A stretch of 64,000 nucleotides of DNA from an uncultured Eubacteriales bacterium (GTDB lineage Bacteria > Bacillota > Clostridia > Oscillospirales > Butyricicoccaceae): positions 127,922 to 191,921 of the forward strand of contig CAJTUM010000003.1 of NCBI GenBank assembly GCA_910579575.1, in the 5' to 3' direction. Position numbers and translations under genes: made by a program. Positions 9,178 through 16,919 of the stretch are shown here, piece by piece (the stretch's first letter is position 1; each line of letters starts with the position of its first letter). The notes under the pieces are model-generated. The model searched no databases and had not been told where the DNA came from. It saw only the letters and a program-made list of their open reading frames with translations.

Positions 9178-9206
9178 ATTATATCGGATTCATCATTGGA
9201 TTGCAA
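9178..9206 (-). promoter_or_regulatory. pyr operon promoter
   Basis: Minus strand TTGCAA at 9201-9206, 17-base spacer, perfect TATAAT at 9178-9183. Transcription would start near 9171, giving a leader of about 120 bases before pyrB. Confidence 0.75.
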
Positions 9207-9274
9207 GAGATTGCGACGGATTTTTTGAAAAAAGTCCGCGTTTCCATTGTCAAGCGATTTCGCTTTTTGCCGGC

Positions 9275-10177
9275 TTAGTTGAGCCGCGGAGCGGGCGCAG
9301 CCTCCAACCCGGGGAAAGCGCCCTCCTGCAAAAGCTGCTCGATTGCCTGGAGCAGGCTCTCCTTGCCCTGGGGCAGAGGCGCGGCCAGGGTGTATTGATT
9401 CAGCGCCGTGGTATCCATAAAGAAGCAATTCTGCACATCCAGGGTTTGGAGCAGCAAACGCTCCTCCAGCAGCATTTCCCGAGGCGTCAGCGGCTCAAAA
9501 AGGCCTTGACCGGCCTGCTTGTGCAGCTTTGTGCCCGGGAAGAGCTTGAGCGCCAGCACCCAAATCTGCTTGGCGTGAATGCGGTTGTAGAGCCGGGCGG
9601 TTTCAATGGCGTGGCTTTTCCACAAATGCCTGCCTCCCAAGCCCAGAATGGAGGTGACCAGATACCCGATTCCCGCCTGGTCCAGCATCTGAAAGGCGTT
9701 TTGCAGATCGAAAACCGTCTCCCCCTTTTCCGCCATGGCCAACACTGTGTCGCTGCCCGATTCCACCCCGATATGCAGGTCGGTCAGCCCCAGCTCCCGC
9801 AAGGTTTGCAGCTGCTCCGGCGTTTTACGCAGGATATCGTCCGCCCGGGCGTACATACTGATTTCATTGACTTGGGGCAGATAATGGCGCAGATAGCCGA
9901 AAATCTGCATCAGCTCGTCGGCGCCCCGGCAAAAGGCGTTTTGCCCCAGCAGGAAAACCCGAGTCCCTTTTACGCCCAGTTCCCCCATGGTTTGGATGTT
10001 TTTCCGCACAGTCTCCAGCGGGATCAGGCCGAAGGGATCTCGGGTAAAATCGCAGAAGGCGCATTTGCGCCAGCTGCATCCCACGGCGATTTCCGCCAAA
10101 ATGCTGTCTTCTTCTCCCAAAGGGCGATAGACGGTGGAACCCTGATACAGAGCGGCCAGTTTTTCTTCTCTCGTCAT
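9275..10177 (-). CDS. Radical SAM protein with CX4CX2C cluster motif
   Basis: Probable [4Fe-4S]/S-adenosylmethionine enzyme of about 300 residues; the substrate is unknown. The cluster cysteines are C34, C39 and C42 in GCSWRKCAFC, spaced CX4CX2C instead of the usual CX3CX2C, a variant I recall from some clostridial radical SAM proteins. A glycine-rich SAM region (GVKGTRVFLLGQNAF) and an ExGSD-like ribose segment (GVESGSD) follow, as in the Elp3/HemN-like group. I chose the ATG at 10177 because AAAGGAGG lies just upstream; a longer open frame runs into the VWA gene and is not credible. It lies 83 bases behind the VWA gene on the same strand and may be co-transcribed with it. Confidence 0.85.
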   Translation of the reverse strand: MTREEKLAALYQGSTVYRPLGEEDSILAEIAVGCSWRKCAFCDFTRDPFGLIPLETVRKNIQTMGELGVKGTRVFLLGQNAFCRGADELMQIFGYLRHYLPQVNEISMYARADDILRKTPEQLQTLRELGLTDLHIGVESGSDTVLAMAEKGETVFDLQNAFQMLDQAGIGYLVTSILGLGGRHLWKSHAIETARLYNRIHAKQIWVLALKLFPGTKLHKQAGQGLFEPLTPREMLLEERLLLQTLDVQNCFFMDTTALNQYTLAAPLPQGKESLLQAIEQLLQEGAFPGLEAAPAPRLN

Positions 10178-10260
10178 AAATCCGCCTCCTTTCATTTGCG
10201 CGGCTCTTGCATTGGCTTGTTTTGAGGCATTGCGGAAACCGCTTCGCCGCGCCGCCGGCG

Positions 10261-11436
10261 TTACTTGCCCTTTTTCGATTGGGCGGCCAACTCCTCCAGC
10301 CCCTGGCCCTTTAAGGCTCGTTCCAGCAAAGCAGGCAACTGGTCCGGCGGGCAAGCGAAGCAAGGGATTCCCATATCCGCCACCCGCTGGGCCGTCGTGG
10401 CGTCGTAATAGGGTTTGCCGCCGTCGGCCACGGCCAACAGCACGATAACCGTGGCGCCGGAGGATTTGATTTCCTCCAGCCGCCGCAGCAACGCCGCCCG
10501 GTTGCCTCCTTCGTCCAGGTCGGAAATCAAGAAAAATAGGGTTTTGGCCGGGCTTTCCATCAGCCCTTGGCAATAGGCGATGGACTTGGCGATATCTGTG
10601 CCGCCTCCCATTTGAAAGCCGAACAGCAGGTCCACCGGGTCCTCGCACAGGGGCGTTAAATCCATAATCTGCGTGTCAAAGGCTACCACGCTAGTTTTCA
10701 CCGCAGACATGGACGCCAGCACGCAGGCCATCACCGAAGAATAGATGATGGATTGGCCCATGGAGCCGCTTTGGTCAATATCCAGTATGACGTGCCAGCG
10801 GTTGATCTTGCTGGACCTGTCGAAAAACCACACCCGTTCGGGAATGATCGATTGCAGCTCTTCATTATAGTTTTGGAGATTTCGTCGGATCGTATACCGA
10901 AAATCGATGGCCGCCGCCGAAGGCAAAGGAGAATGGGCCCGGCGGTTCAGCGCCGCCGTCACCGCCCGGCGCACGTCGTTTTCCAGCATTTTATTGATCT
11001 CTTCCACAATTTTGCGGATGAATTTCCGAGCGGATTCCTTGGAGCGCTTGGGAATCTGGTCCTTGAGGGCCAACAAGGTGGAGGCCAAGTTCAGGTCTGG
11101 CTCCAGCCCCTCCAGCAGCTCGGGCTCCAGCAGCAGCTGTTTCAGCCCTTTGCGCTCCACAGCGTCGTTTTGCACCACGGCCACAATCTCTGGGTCAAAC
11201 AAGCTGCGCAAATCCCCCAGCCACTTGGAGATATGAGGGGAGGAAGGGCCTTTGCCCGCGCCTCTTCCCCCGTCGCTCCCCAGGCCTTCGCCAGGACCGC
11301 CGTAAATGGCGGCCAAGGCCGCGTCCATGGAAAGCTGCTCGGCGCTGAGCGGACCGCCGCCCATGCCGGAAAAAGAATCCTGCGTCTCCGAGCCCAAAAT
11401 CAGCCGCCAGCGGCTCATCATTTCTTGTTCTGTCAT
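10261..11436 (-). CDS. VWA-domain protein of the MoxR/DUF5682 cluster (YehP-like)
   Basis: Protein of 391 residues with an alpha-helical N-terminal half and a C-terminal von Willebrand A domain. The metal-ion-dependent adhesion site is complete: DQSGS at 221-225, the Thr in MGGGTDIAKS further on, and the Asp in LISDLDEGG. In related pairs (RavA-ViaA, NorQ-NorD, CbbQ-CbbO) such a VWA protein is the adaptor that links a MoxR ATPase to its target; here the ATPase lies two genes upstream. The start follows the DUF5682 stop by 18 bases. No signal peptide or membrane segment was seen, so it is probably cytoplasmic. Length and context match E. coli YehP, whose function is unknown. Confidence 0.88.
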   Translation of the reverse strand: MTEQEMMSRWRLILGSETQDSFSGMGGGPLSAEQLSMDAALAAIYGGPGEGLGSDGGRGAGKGPSSPHISKWLGDLRSLFDPEIVAVVQNDAVERKGLKQLLLEPELLEGLEPDLNLASTLLALKDQIPKRSKESARKFIRKIVEEINKMLENDVRRAVTAALNRRAHSPLPSAAAIDFRYTIRRNLQNYNEELQSIIPERVWFFDRSSKINRWHVILDIDQSGSMGQSIIYSSVMACVLASMSAVKTSVVAFDTQIMDLTPLCEDPVDLLFGFQMGGGTDIAKSIAYCQGLMESPAKTLFFLISDLDEGGNRAALLRRLEEIKSSGATVIVLLAVADGGKPYYDATTAQRVADMGIPCFACPPDQLPALLERALKGQGLEELAAQSKKGK

Positions 11437-11454
11437 GCCGCGTTTCCTCCCCTC

Positions 11455-13779
11455 TTAGATATTTTCAAAGTCAAAATCGTCCAGCTCGTCCAGCAGCTCC
11501 TGCTCCGCCTGCGTGGGTTCCTGCATGACGGCCTCCGCCGCCTGCTGGGGATTGACGCCCCAAATTTCGCCCAGATTTTCCGCGATGTCGTTTTTCTCCG
11601 AAGGGGTGAAATCCGCAAAGGCCCGACGCAAAAAGACCAGAGCCCGGCGGAAGGTTTCCTCGTCCAAGCCGGAAAGATACTCGTCCAGATGGCGCCACAG
11701 AGACAGCCTGGCAATGAGAGCATAGCGGTTTTTGCCCGCCAAGCCCTCAAACCAGCCGGCGCCCAGGTCGGCGGGCACGCCGGGGGAAAGCCGCCGGGCC
11801 ACCTCTCGGGCCAGAGCCTCCTCGTCCGCCTGGCCCCGCTCCAACAAAATAGCCATGGCGAAGCCGGAGCAGCGGGTGTTCAGGTCGTCTCGGTCAGACA
11901 ACCGATGCAGCAAATTGACCCATCGCTCCTCCTCCAGGAAATCGTGGTTGAGCTGCAATAGATTGATCTGATCCATGGCCTGGCAGGCGGCGGGAGCAGC
12001 CTTGGCGTCGCAGACACAGGCGTCCTCCATGGTCAGGCAGGCCCGCAGAAAGAGCTGTTGAATCAAGGGCAGCACCGGCGCCGGGTCAAAGCGCCGCAGG
12101 TCGCCATAACGGGCGACCAGCGAAAGGCGTTGGGCCGTTTCCGCCACGTCGGCCAACGCGGCGGCGTCCACCGAAAGCCCCTGCAAAACGGATAAGGCGT
12201 GGGCCGCGGCGGCAGGCATTCCGCAGAGAAAGGCGTCCTGAAAAATGGCCGCCGCTTGGGCGATGGAGCCGCTTTGCTCCGCCCGTTCCTTCAAGGCAAA
12301 GGCGGCGGCGCCCTCTATCGTATCCCCCAGCAAGGCGGATTCCACAATCTCAATCTCCGCCTCCGGCGTCCAGCGCAGCTGCCAGTATTCGCCCCAGTTG
12401 GCGCCCTGCTGCCGGGAAGGCAGCAGCTCGGCGAAATGGACTCCCAGCACCCGCAGCCGGTGAAGGAAAAAAGACCGGCGCAAATCGGCCAAAGCCGCCG
12501 TTTCTGATTTGACGTTCAGCTTTTCCCGCAGGTCCAGATCCAGCTGCTGGAGCTGAGCCGCCCGGTATTTTTCCAGACGCAGCTCTTTCAGCTGGCGGTA
12601 AAAATCCTGCTGCACGGAAGTGCGGCTGACGCCCTCTGGCAAATAACCGATTTTGGTTCCAATTTCCGTATCCGCCGCAGCCAGAGCCAGCTCGGCAAAG
12701 CTGCCGTGGCCCATGGCGGCCACGCTGGCGTCCCGCAGGTCCGCCAAGGCCGGGTATTTGCTCCCCCTCATCCGGGCTAGGGCGTCGGCCAGCCGGGCGG
12801 CCTCGATCACCTCGGCGGAGGAGGTCAGATTGCCCGCCTTCCGGTGGGCGGCGGCCAGCTTGGTCAAGTAGAGATAGGGCGCCCGCTCCAGCCCCTCGCC
12901 GTTGAGAGAATCCCACAAAAGCTCAAAATAAGCCGGAGCTTTGTTGCCCGCCCCATAGCCGGAGCGGGTGGAAAGCCGGTAATAGGAATAGGGCATCAGC
13001 GTGGCGCTGCTGTCCGCCTGGGGCAGAGCGGCCTCCTCTTCGTCTGTCATAGGTTGGTTTTTCTCCAGCCCTTCCACATGGAAAGCGCCGGTGACGCAGA
13101 AGATTTTTTCCGGCGGAATGCCAGAATCCACCGCTTGGCAAATCGTCCGCTTCATATAGGCTTCCCGCACAATGGTTTCCGCCTGCCGCCGGCCGGATTC
13201 TGCGGAAGCCTGACGCAGCTGGCCGCCAAAAGCGTTGCAGGCGGCCTGATATTGCCCCGCCCCCTCCAACTGCTCGAAGTTCCGCTCCCAAAAGGTGTCG
13301 TGGTCCTCGCCAGTCGCCGTTTCCAGCCGCCGGTAGACGCTTTCAGTGGCAGCGGGGCGCAAATCTTCTTCTGCCAGCTCTTCCAATTCCTCCGGCTCCT
13401 CGCTTTCGCTCCCTTCGCCTTGTTCCGCCTTGATCTTCAGCGCGGGGAAAGCGGGCTCCAGCGCCAGAAAGACGGAGGAAGGCAGATCCATAAACCGGCA
13501 TTCCACTCCATGTTCATGGGCCCATAAAATCGCTTGTAGTTCTGGGGAATAGACGGCGAAGGGATAGAGAATGGTCCGAGCGGGGGGTTCGCGGGTATAG
13601 GCCAAAATGGCGGCGGGAAACTGGGTTTTCGGGTGGCACAGCCATTTCATTTGGTCGTTTAGATCGCAAGGGCCCTCCACCAGCACCAACTGAGGCTGGG
13701 CCTGATCCAGCGCCTGCCGCAGCTGGTAAGCCGCCGCCGGCGACAGGTGGCGCACCCCAAACAGCACCGGGCCGCCCAT
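11455..13779 (-). CDS. DUF5682-type protein with TraB/TIKI-like GxxH motifs (YehM-like)
   Basis: Large cytoplasmic protein of 774 residues; function not established. The N-terminal third holds FGVRHLSP (GxxH at 8-11), VLVEGP (Glu35), a WERNFE segment near 164-169 and VTGAFHVEGL (second GxxH at 231-234). This order resembles the paired GxxH plus Glu signature of the TraB/TIKI/EreA-like fold, some members of which are metal-dependent hydrolases. A Glu-rich stretch (118-139) interrupts the domain. The rest is helical, with many leucine/alanine-rich repeats. The ATG at 13779 overlaps the MoxR stop as TGATG and is preferred over an upstream ATG inside the MoxR gene. Probable client or effector of the MoxR/VWA pair (inference). 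Confidence 0.85.
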   Translation of the reverse strand: MGGPVLFGVRHLSPAAAYQLRQALDQAQPQLVLVEGPCDLNDQMKWLCHPKTQFPAAILAYTREPPARTILYPFAVYSPELQAILWAHEHGVECRFMDLPSSVFLALEPAFPALKIKAEQGEGSESEEPEELEELAEEDLRPAATESVYRRLETATGEDHDTFWERNFEQLEGAGQYQAACNAFGGQLRQASAESGRRQAETIVREAYMKRTICQAVDSGIPPEKIFCVTGAFHVEGLEKNQPMTDEEEAALPQADSSATLMPYSYYRLSTRSGYGAGNKAPAYFELLWDSLNGEGLERAPYLYLTKLAAAHRKAGNLTSSAEVIEAARLADALARMRGSKYPALADLRDASVAAMGHGSFAELALAAADTEIGTKIGYLPEGVSRTSVQQDFYRQLKELRLEKYRAAQLQQLDLDLREKLNVKSETAALADLRRSFFLHRLRVLGVHFAELLPSRQQGANWGEYWQLRWTPEAEIEIVESALLGDTIEGAAAFALKERAEQSGSIAQAAAIFQDAFLCGMPAAAAHALSVLQGLSVDAAALADVAETAQRLSLVARYGDLRRFDPAPVLPLIQQLFLRACLTMEDACVCDAKAAPAACQAMDQINLLQLNHDFLEEERWVNLLHRLSDRDDLNTRCSGFAMAILLERGQADEEALAREVARRLSPGVPADLGAGWFEGLAGKNRYALIARLSLWRHLDEYLSGLDEETFRRALVFLRRAFADFTPSEKNDIAENLGEIWGVNPQQAAEAVMQEPTQAEQELLDELDDFDFENI

Positions 13780-14870
13780 CAGCCATTCAGCTCCCGGCAG
13801 GCCCTGTACAAGGGCAGCCAGTCGGAGCCCCTCTTTTTCATCACGTTTTCCAGATATTCTTTCCAGCAAACCTTGTCCTTGTCTTCGTCTTTGACAACGG
13901 CGCCCTGAAGGGCGGCGGCCAAATCCTCTGGGGAAACGCCGCCGTCGCCAAAGCTGCCAGCCAGCGCCATGGAATTGGCCAGCAACGAAATCGCTTCGGC
14001 GGTGGACAACACGCCGGAGGGGGTTTTCAGCTTTTGTTTGCCGTCCAGCGTGGCGCCGCCGCGCAGCTCCCGGAAGATGGAAACCACCTTTTCCACCATA
14101 TCCTCCTCGGGCTGGCGGGCGTTCAGATCCAGCCCGGCGGAAAGCTGAGCCACGCGGGTGCGGACGATTTCCATCTCAGTGGCCATATCCGAAGGAGTCG
14201 GCAACACTACGATGTTAAACCGCCGCTTCAACGCCGCCGACATATCGTTGACGCCCTTATCCCGGGTGTTGGCTGTGGCGATAACGGAAAAGCCCTTCTG
14301 GGCCGGAACCTCCAGCCCCAGCTCGGGCACGCTGATCCGCTTTTCCGAAAGGATGGAAATCAGGGCGTCCTGAACCTCGCTGGCGCAACGGGAAATCTCC
14401 TCCACCCGAGCCACAGAGCCGGTTTCCATGGCCCGATAGACCGGGCTTTTGACCATGGCTTCCGGGCAGGGGCCCTTGGCGATGAGCATGGCGTAATTCC
14501 AAGAATAGCGAATCTGCTCCTCCGTCGTGCCCGCCGTGCCCTGGACCACTTTGGTGGAATCGCCGTTGACGGCGGCGGAAAGGTGCTCGCTGAGCCAGGA
14601 CTTGGCGGTGCCCGGCTCGCCGATCAGCAGCAGCGCCCGGTCGGTGACCAAGGTGGCGATGGCGATTTCCACCAGCCTTTGAGCGCCCATGTATTTGGGC
14701 GTGATCTCCACGCCCTTGACTTTGGTCCCGCCTGTGATATACGTCAACACGGACCGGGGGGACATTCGCCACCCGGTGGGAATCGGGTCCTTTTCCGCCG
14801 CAATCAGGGCGTCAAGCTCCCGCTGATACAGCTGCTCTGCCGGCAGCCGCTGGACATTTTGTTCAGACAT
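13779..14870 (-). CDS. MoxR-family AAA+ ATPase (YehL-like)
   Basis: AAA+ ATPase of 363 residues, the same size as I recall for E. coli YehL. Walker A is GEPGTAKS (84-91). The Walker B region reads VARVEEISRC, with Glu-Glu where most MoxR proteins have Asp-Glu. Sensor 1 is IATANTRDKG, and an arginine pair follows in LKRRFNIV. MoxR ATPases work as chaperones with VWA partners, remodelling or inserting cofactors into target proteins; a VWA gene lies two genes downstream. It is translationally coupled to the DUF5682 gene, and its ATG is preceded by GGAGAG. A 92-base gap to the upstream gene may hold an internal promoter, but none is convincing. Confidence 0.92.
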   Translation of the reverse strand: MSEQNVQRLPAEQLYQRELDALIAAEKDPIPTGWRMSPRSVLTYITGGTKVKGVEITPKYMGAQRLVEIAIATLVTDRALLLIGEPGTAKSWLSEHLSAAVNGDSTKVVQGTAGTTEEQIRYSWNYAMLIAKGPCPEAMVKSPVYRAMETGSVARVEEISRCASEVQDALISILSEKRISVPELGLEVPAQKGFSVIATANTRDKGVNDMSAALKRRFNIVVLPTPSDMATEMEIVRTRVAQLSAGLDLNARQPEEDMVEKVVSIFRELRGGATLDGKQKLKTPSGVLSTAEAISLLANSMALAGSFGDGGVSPEDLAAALQGAVVKDEDKDKVCWKEYLENVMKKRGSDWLPLYRACRELNG

Positions 14871-14962
14871 AGCGTTGCTCTCCTTTGCTCATTTTTCAGC
14901 GTGTCTATCTCATTCACAACAAAAAACAAATGTACTGTAGCCCATATTTTTTGAAACGGAGG

Positions 14963-16906
14963 CTACTTTCCTTCTTGAGCGTAGCGCCGCCAGTTGGCTA
15001 CGGTCTGTTTGGCGGCGGCTTCGGGCCAGGTTCCGTATTGCGCTTTGACTTTTTTGCTCTTAATCAGCTCCATGATGGCTTCCAGCTGATCCGCCCTATT
15101 CTGATAGGAAATCGGAAGCTGCTCCAGCACGACCATGGCGTTGCGGAACCAAACCTGTCCGCTGCTCTGGACGCATTTGACCATGAAATTATCCCAATCC
15201 TTCCAGTCGCATTGGAGCAAAGCGTCCACATAGGCCCGGGGGTCCAAGCCGCCCCGCGTCGTAATGCGCCGGTAGCAATATTCGCCCACCTGTTGTTTGA
15301 TCTCCGGCTCCATGGGCCGCAGCAAATTCATCAGGTTGGAATCCAGCTCGCCGACCTGGATCAACAGGCCATACCACCGGGAATCCAAGGCTGCGCGAAT
15401 CGGAATGGTAGCATAAACGACCTTTTCCGAAATGGGGTCCCGACGGTAAACATTGAAAAACTGAAAGGCGTCCTGGCTCCTATCCCAAATCAGGCCCCAC
15501 AGGACGTCTTGGAGCAGAAACCGGCTGTCTGGCCGTTTTTGGCCGCCGGGGCCCAAAATCTGCTCTGCCCGATCATAAGCCTCCTTGCTGTCCAGCGTCA
15601 TCAGCGCCGCCATCAGGGCGGGAACGGCCCAAGGGCCTCCAAACAGCTGGTTCAGCCGATCCGCCAACTGACAAAGCTCCTGCCGCGGGTTGGCCCGGAT
15701 ACTTCTGGCCAAGCAGAGAGGCGCCGCCTCGCTGAAGGGCCGCGTAGACCGGGTGTTAACATAATAATCGGCTACGTTAAAGGCCATCAACGTCCGGTTT
15801 TTCTTGCCTTTTTCATTGGTTTCCATCACCCGATCCAGCCCCAGGCCCAGCTGGGCGATTTTTTGATAGACGTCCCAGATTTCCGGGCTGCTTTTGTCTT
15901 CCAGGGCGTCCAGCAGACGCTGGAGTCTGCCCAGATCCTCGGCTGTCAGCGGCTGGCCCTGGGGCTGTTGGGCAATGGGACGATAATGCTCCAGAGCCTT
16001 TTCCCAAAGCTCCGCCGTAATCTGGCAGGCGACGGCGCTTTGAGCGCCCTGCATGTACTCCAGGGCTTTGTCTTCGCTTTTTTCCGCCAGCTTCCGCCAG
16101 TAGTCCAAAGCGCCGTCCCCGTCCATCCGGGCCAAGGCCCGGCAGGCCATATCTTTGTGTTCGCCTTTCTCAGTTTTGGTCAGCGCTATCAGCTGCTCCA
16201 GGTTTTCTGGGCAATGGCGCAGAGCGAAAATCAGCGCGCCCCGGACGGGCTTTTTGGCCTGCTCCAATTGAGACAGATACCAATCGTTTTCCGCCGGGCC
16301 GGCCAAGCTCTCTATCGCCTGAACCCGGCGGGCCATATCCCGCTTGCCCGCTGGGTCGAAGCCCTGTTTCAGCAGCGGCAGGATAGCGGGGCCTTGGGCC
16401 TTTAGAATTTCGCAATAGAGGTCCGCCAGCTCGGCATAGCTTTCGCCCAAGCCCTTTACCAAAGCGGGCAGCACGCGATAATCGGCAAAAAACTCCGGGT
16501 GATCCTGCCAGGCTTGCTCGATCTGGTTCATCCGACCGCCGCCGGTTCCGTTGATCGCCTGCAGAATGGGGGCCAACTGGTTGTAGGAGGCCGAGCAATA
16601 TCGGCCGCAGCCCAAGTTGGGCAGAGGCTCCAGCTCCCCGGCGGCGCCGGTTTTGCCCTGGGTATAGAGCACGGCGTCCGCCAAAGCCAGCACGTCCAGC
16701 AGCAGGCCGGCCCGCTTTTCCGCCGAGGCGGACAGCAGCGCCTGAAGGCCCTGGTCCACCTGGGCGAAGACCCGGCTGGCCGCCGCCAAGGGCTTGAGCC
16801 CCTCCGCCGCCCGCTGGAGGCGAAAATCCTCGCTCAGCAGGCCGGTTCCGGCGATAGCGGCATATTCCAGCCGTTCTTTGACGTCGTAAAGAGGTTGCAA
16901 ATTCAC
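14963..16906 (-). CDS. Alpha-helical repeat protein of the MoxR/SWIM cluster
   Basis: Protein of 647 residues that I do not recognise with certainty. It is predicted all-helical with HEAT-like repeats (for example LPALVKGLGESYAELADL and GALIFALRHCPENLEQL), without signal peptide or membrane segment. A small CGRYC motif lies near residue 120. I chose a GTG start at 16906 because AAGGAGG, overlapping the end of the SWIM gene, sits eight bases upstream; the longer frame has no ribosome site and would overlap the SWIM gene. It occupies the slot that in other genomes is held by large helical proteins next to the SWIM/MoxR/VWA genes, so it is probably a scaffold of that system (inference). Confidence 0.75.
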   Translation of the reverse strand: MNLQPLYDVKERLEYAAIAGTGLLSEDFRLQRAAEGLKPLAAASRVFAQVDQGLQALLSASAEKRAGLLLDVLALADAVLYTQGKTGAAGELEPLPNLGCGRYCSASYNQLAPILQAINGTGGGRMNQIEQAWQDHPEFFADYRVLPALVKGLGESYAELADLYCEILKAQGPAILPLLKQGFDPAGKRDMARRVQAIESLAGPAENDWYLSQLEQAKKPVRGALIFALRHCPENLEQLIALTKTEKGEHKDMACRALARMDGDGALDYWRKLAEKSEDKALEYMQGAQSAVACQITAELWEKALEHYRPIAQQPQGQPLTAEDLGRLQRLLDALEDKSSPEIWDVYQKIAQLGLGLDRVMETNEKGKKNRTLMAFNVADYYVNTRSTRPFSEAAPLCLARSIRANPRQELCQLADRLNQLFGGPWAVPALMAALMTLDSKEAYDRAEQILGPGGQKRPDSRFLLQDVLWGLIWDRSQDAFQFFNVYRRDPISEKVVYATIPIRAALDSRWYGLLIQVGELDSNLMNLLRPMEPEIKQQVGEYCYRRITTRGGLDPRAYVDALLQCDWKDWDNFMVKCVQSSGQVWFRNAMVVLEQLPISYQNRADQLEAIMELIKSKKVKAQYGTWPEAAAKQTVANWRRYAQEGK

Positions 16907-16919
16907 AAAAACCGCCTCC

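Noticed and set aside
10178..10648. N-terminal extension of the radical SAM frame
   Set aside because: It overlaps the VWA gene in another frame, lacks a ribosome site, and the residues are low-complexity; the ATG at 10177 with AAAGGAGG fits better.
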